From Clostridium sp. NkU-1 (GTDB lineage: Bacteria > Bacillota_A > Clostridia > Lachnospirales > Lachnospiraceae), in NCBI GenBank assembly GCA_001312405.1, contig BBDR01000002.1, positions 248,001 through 312,000 on the forward strand: a DNA stretch of 64,000 nt. The letters run 5' to 3'. The notes under the pieces were generated by a model. The model made no database searches and had not been told where the DNA came from. It worked only from the letters and a program-made list of their open reading frames with translations. Shown in pieces: positions 61,564 to 64,000 of the stretch (positions are counted from its first letter, which is position 1; every line of letters begins with the position of its first letter). The position numbers and the translations under genes are program-made.

Positions 61564-62928
61564 GTGAAGACAGAAAATAATTTAGATACAGATGAAATCA
61601 GAGGATTGGTGTGGAGGTTGGCAATTCCCTCCATGCTGGCCCAGTTTGTAAGTGTTTTTTACAGCATTGTAGACCGAATGTACATAGGGAATATCGCCGG
61701 AACAGGTGAGATTTCATTGGCAGGGGTAGGAATCTGCGGCCCCATTGTGACCATGATCTCCTCTGTTGCTTTTTTAGTAGGCGTAGGAGGCTCTCCTTTA
61801 ATGAGCATCCGCATGGGGGAGAAAAACCAGCGGGCGGCCAGTCAGATCCTGGCAAACTGTTTTTTGCTTTTAACGGTTCTGTCGGTGGTGATCACCGTTT
61901 CTGCCTTTATGGTAAAAGAAAGGCTTTTGATGTGGTTTGGAGCCAGCGAAGCGACTTTTTCTTATGCCAATGATTACCTTAGCATATGCCTGTTGGGCAC
62001 TATTTTTGCTCTTTTGTCAACAGGGATGAACCAGTTCATCATCTGTCAGGGCTTTGCAAAAACTGGTATGAAGTCGGTTCTTTTAGGGGCCGTATGCAAT
62101 ATCATTCTGGACCCGGTGTTTATGTTTGTGTTTGGCCTGGAGGTACGGGGAGCTGCAATCGCCACGGTTCTGTCTCAGATGGCTTCCTGCATCTATGTGC
62201 TCCGGTTCCTGTTTGGAAATAAGCCCCCTATCCGGATCACCTTTGGCGGTTATGACTGGCAGATCATGAAACGGGTTCTGCTGCTGGGCTTAAGTCCTTT
62301 TCTCATCATTGCATTTGATAATATTTTAATCATATTCTTAAACATGATGATCCAGCATTACGGCGGAGAGGGCCAGGGAGACATGCTTCTCACCTGCATG
62401 ACCATCGTACAAAGCTTTATGCTGATGGTTACCATGCCTCTTGGAGGGATCACCGGCGGGACCCAGACCATATTAGGGTATAATTACGGAGCGGGAAGGC
62501 CTGACAGGATTAAAAAGGCAAGCCTTCATATTTCAGGTCTGGCTCTTGGATTTACCACCATAATGTTTATCCTGGCTCATACGGTTCCTGAGTATTTTGT
62601 ACTCATCTTTACTAAAAATGAGGCTTACGTGAATCTGACGGTATGGGCTATTAAGATTTATACCATGGGCATCATACCTCTGGCCCTGCAGTATGCGGTC
62701 GTAGACGGATTTGTGGGAATGGGAGCCGCAAAAGTCGCAATTTCCCTTTCCATGTTCAGGAAGGTGATATTTCTAGGCGGTGCCGCTCTTATACCGGTCT
62801 GGTTTAGTATTGAAAAAATATTTTATATAGAGCCTGTTTCGGATTTTATCAGCGTAGCCGTGTCACTGACCGTGACTTTACTGGTGTTTGAACGGGTCAT
62901 TAGAAAAAAAGAGACGGAAAACTGTTGA
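61564..62928 (+). CDS. MATE-family efflux transporter
   Basis: An intact 454-residue frame starting at GTG 61564 (GGAG upstream). Signature segments LVWRLAIPSMLAQFVSVFYS and IVDRMYIGNIAGTGEISLAG, a later GITGGTQTILGYNYGAGRPD and twelve hydrophobic stretches identify a MATE exporter of the DinF/MepA type. It exports drugs or metabolites in exchange for Na+ or H+. It shares about one-third visible likeness with the minus-strand MATE at 26-27 kb but starts differently. It follows the lysozyme gene with 21 nt between them. Confidence 0.9.
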   Translation: MKTENNLDTDEIRGLVWRLAIPSMLAQFVSVFYSIVDRMYIGNIAGTGEISLAGVGICGPIVTMISSVAFLVGVGGSPLMSIRMGEKNQRAASQILANCFLLLTVLSVVITVSAFMVKERLLMWFGASEATFSYANDYLSICLLGTIFALLSTGMNQFIICQGFAKTGMKSVLLGAVCNIILDPVFMFVFGLEVRGAAIATVLSQMASCIYVLRFLFGNKPPIRITFGGYDWQIMKRVLLLGLSPFLIIAFDNILIIFLNMMIQHYGGEGQGDMLLTCMTIVQSFMLMVTMPLGGITGGTQTILGYNYGAGRPDRIKKASLHISGLALGFTTIMFILAHTVPEYFVLIFTKNEAYVNLTVWAIKIYTMGIIPLALQYAVVDGFVGMGAAKVAISLSMFRKVIFLGGAALIPVWFSIEKIFYIEPVSDFISVAVSLTVTLLVFERVIRKKETENC

Positions 62929-62972
62929 CACATGGCAGGAAATAATGAATCCTGGAAATGGAGGTCGTATTT

Positions 62973-63323
62973 ATGAAGATTGCAGTAACTTATGACAGCG
63001 GGGAAATATTCCAGCATTTTGGAAAAACAGAGCATTTTAAGGTTTACCAGATAGAAGAGAAAAAGATAGCATCCGCGGAGGTAGTTGATACAGAGGGAAG
63101 CGGACATGGTGCATTGGCGGAGTTCTTAAAAGGGCTGGGCGCTGATGCCGTGATTTGCGGCGGAATCGGAGAGGGCGCCAGAACCTCTTTAAGCAAGGCA
63201 GGAATCCGGTTATATCCCGGAGTATCCGGCGCTGCGGATCCTGCGGTGGAAGCTTTATTGGACGGAAGCTTAAATTATAACCTGGAAGCGTGCTGCAGCC
63301 ATCATGGAAAACACGGACACTAA
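62973..63323 (+). CDS. NifX/NifB-like dinitrogenase iron-molybdenum cofactor-binding-family protein
   Basis: ATG 62973 behind TGGAGG; 116 residues, intact. MKIAVTYDSGEIFQHFGKTE is the hallmark start of this family, followed by LKGLGADAVICGGIGEGART and a C-terminus with EACCSHHGKHGH, Cys/His-rich. Such small proteins bind Fe-S or Fe-Mo clusters; many occur outside nitrogen fixation. No nif gene is nearby, so a general metal-handling role is likely. A strong bidirectional terminator follows. Confidence 0.85.
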   Translation: MKIAVTYDSGEIFQHFGKTEHFKVYQIEEKKIASAEVVDTEGSGHGALAEFLKGLGADAVICGGIGEGARTSLSKAGIRLYPGVSGAADPAVEALLDGSLNYNLEACCSHHGKHGH

Positions 63324-63332
63324 ACCTTAAAG

Positions 63333-63385
63333 AAAGACTGTGGAGCAAACGGAATCAGAAGATTCCGTTTGCTCCACGGTCTTTT
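63333..63385. terminator. Bidirectional terminator between NifX-like and ABC-2 genes
   Basis: Arms at 63333-63356 and 63361-63384 pair over 24 positions (one T-G) around the loop AGAA. A run AAAGA on one side and TCTTTTC on the other allow use in both directions. Confidence 0.85.
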
Positions 63386-64000
63386 CATTTCTGATTAAGA
63401 ACCGGTTGACTGGTAACGGGACAGTCCAAACTTCCACAAAAGGCCGGCAGGAACCAAAAAGAGACAGGCGGCCAGAGGAAGAAGGCTGTACCGGGGATCA
63501 GACGCCTTTCCCGTAAGATATAAAAGGGATAATACTGAAACAGGGCAAAGGGAACCAGGTAAGTACAGATGGTCAGAAGAGTTTTCCCATAGATGCCAAT
63601 GGGATATTTCCCATATTCTCTTGCTCCGTCAGTAAATACATTCATAAACTCCAGTCCCTCCAGGGTGAAAAAGCATATGGAGGCAAAAATCAGATAAATG
63701 GCTGCGAACACCGCCACCCCTCCTGTGATCATAAGGATAACGGTCACAACCCGGACAGGTTCCAGGTGATGGAACTGAAATTCAGGCCATAGGCAAGCAT
63801 AACAGCGGCCTGTAAAAGCCGGCCGATTCTGGTCAGCTCTATTTTGCTGCATAGGACCAGAAACAGGCTGCCTCTTGGCCGGAGAAGGATGCGGTCAAAT
63901 TCTCCGTTCCCGATGATGGTTTCAAAGGTGTCCAGGCTTCGGAAGATGGCCTCAGCAATCGTATAGGCCATAAGCGTAATGGAAAAACAGAGCAGAACCT
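63385..64000 (-). CDS. ABC-2-type transporter permease (partial, cut by right edge)
   Basis: Minus strand; the frame is open to the edge of the window, so the N-terminus is missing. The frames join near 63770. The visible part includes the DUF990/ABC-2 family signature GEFDRILLRPRGSLFLVLCS and hydrophobic helices (VVTVILMITGGVAVFAAIYL, LLTICTYLVPFALFQYYPFY). This family pairs with an ATPase and a second permease in a multidrug-type exporter; those partners should lie to the right of the window. The last codons touch the shared terminator. Confidence 0.75.

Overview
The window looks like chromosome of a low-to-mid GC anaerobic Firmicute of the Lachnospiraceae, closest in feel to Lacrimispora / 'Clostridium' species. 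This rests on gene content and style: a cdaA-cdaR neighbourhood next to HPr and Enzyme I, a YtvI-type AI-2E protein, a DUF6485-type protein, GH25 enzymes with choline-binding-like repeats, strong AGGAGG ribosome sites and frequent ATGA overlaps. The placement is an inference. No rRNA, tRNA, CRISPR array or insertion sequence was recognised.

Most genes are split by one-base frameshifts (roughly 55-60 in 64 kb). They sit mainly at A or T runs that read as 7 where 6 restores the frame, or at places where one G or C seems to be missing. Restoring one base repeatedly regenerates textbook motifs. I therefore annotate each broken gene as one CDS over its whole span and read the breaks as uncorrected sequencing errors.

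Region 1 (1-23.1 kb), all on the + strand, is the most interesting part. It holds two PP2C-like phosphatases (the second fused to a membrane segment and TPR-like region), an actin/Hsp70-fold ATPase with a SAP-like N-terminus, a DUF2628 membrane protein and three unrecognised, baseplate-like or tail-fibre-like proteins. These are followed by a small chaperone-like protein, three VgrG/gpD-type spike proteins, a pentapeptide-repeat protein, a DUF1629-like protein and a DUF4280 PAAR-like tip. A TelC-like effector with a TipC-like immunity gene and a giant Rhs toxin complete the locus. It looks like the effector and spike end of a contractile-injection-like machine in a Gram-positive, with sheath, tube and ATPase genes expected to the left of the window.

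Region 2 (22.5-28 kb) is AT-rich and accessory: a swapped-in Rhs toxin tip with its Imm22-type immunity gene, a displaced orphan Rhs tip with a broken putative immunity gene, small orphan proteins and a MATE exporter.

Region 3 (28-42.5 kb) holds a GH4 6-phospho-glucosidase with its RpiR regulator. A MarR-controlled efflux operon follows (two ABC exporter half-transporters, two HlyD-type adaptors), then a superoxide dismutase on the opposite strand and a MacAB-like operon with two permeases.

Region 4 (42.6-64 kb) is mostly housekeeping: two membrane proteins followed by diadenylate cyclase CdaA and its regulator CdaR, HPr and Enzyme I, a Wzy-like polymerase, a DUF4349 lipoprotein and an AraC regulator. 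Next come D-Ala-D-Ala ligase, a DapF homologue lacking both catalytic cysteines, and a GGDEF/EAL signalling protein. The window ends with two aminotransferases (one HisC-like), a YtvI-like protein, a GH25 lysozyme, a second MATE exporter, a NifX/NifB-like protein and an ABC-2 permease cut by the right edge.
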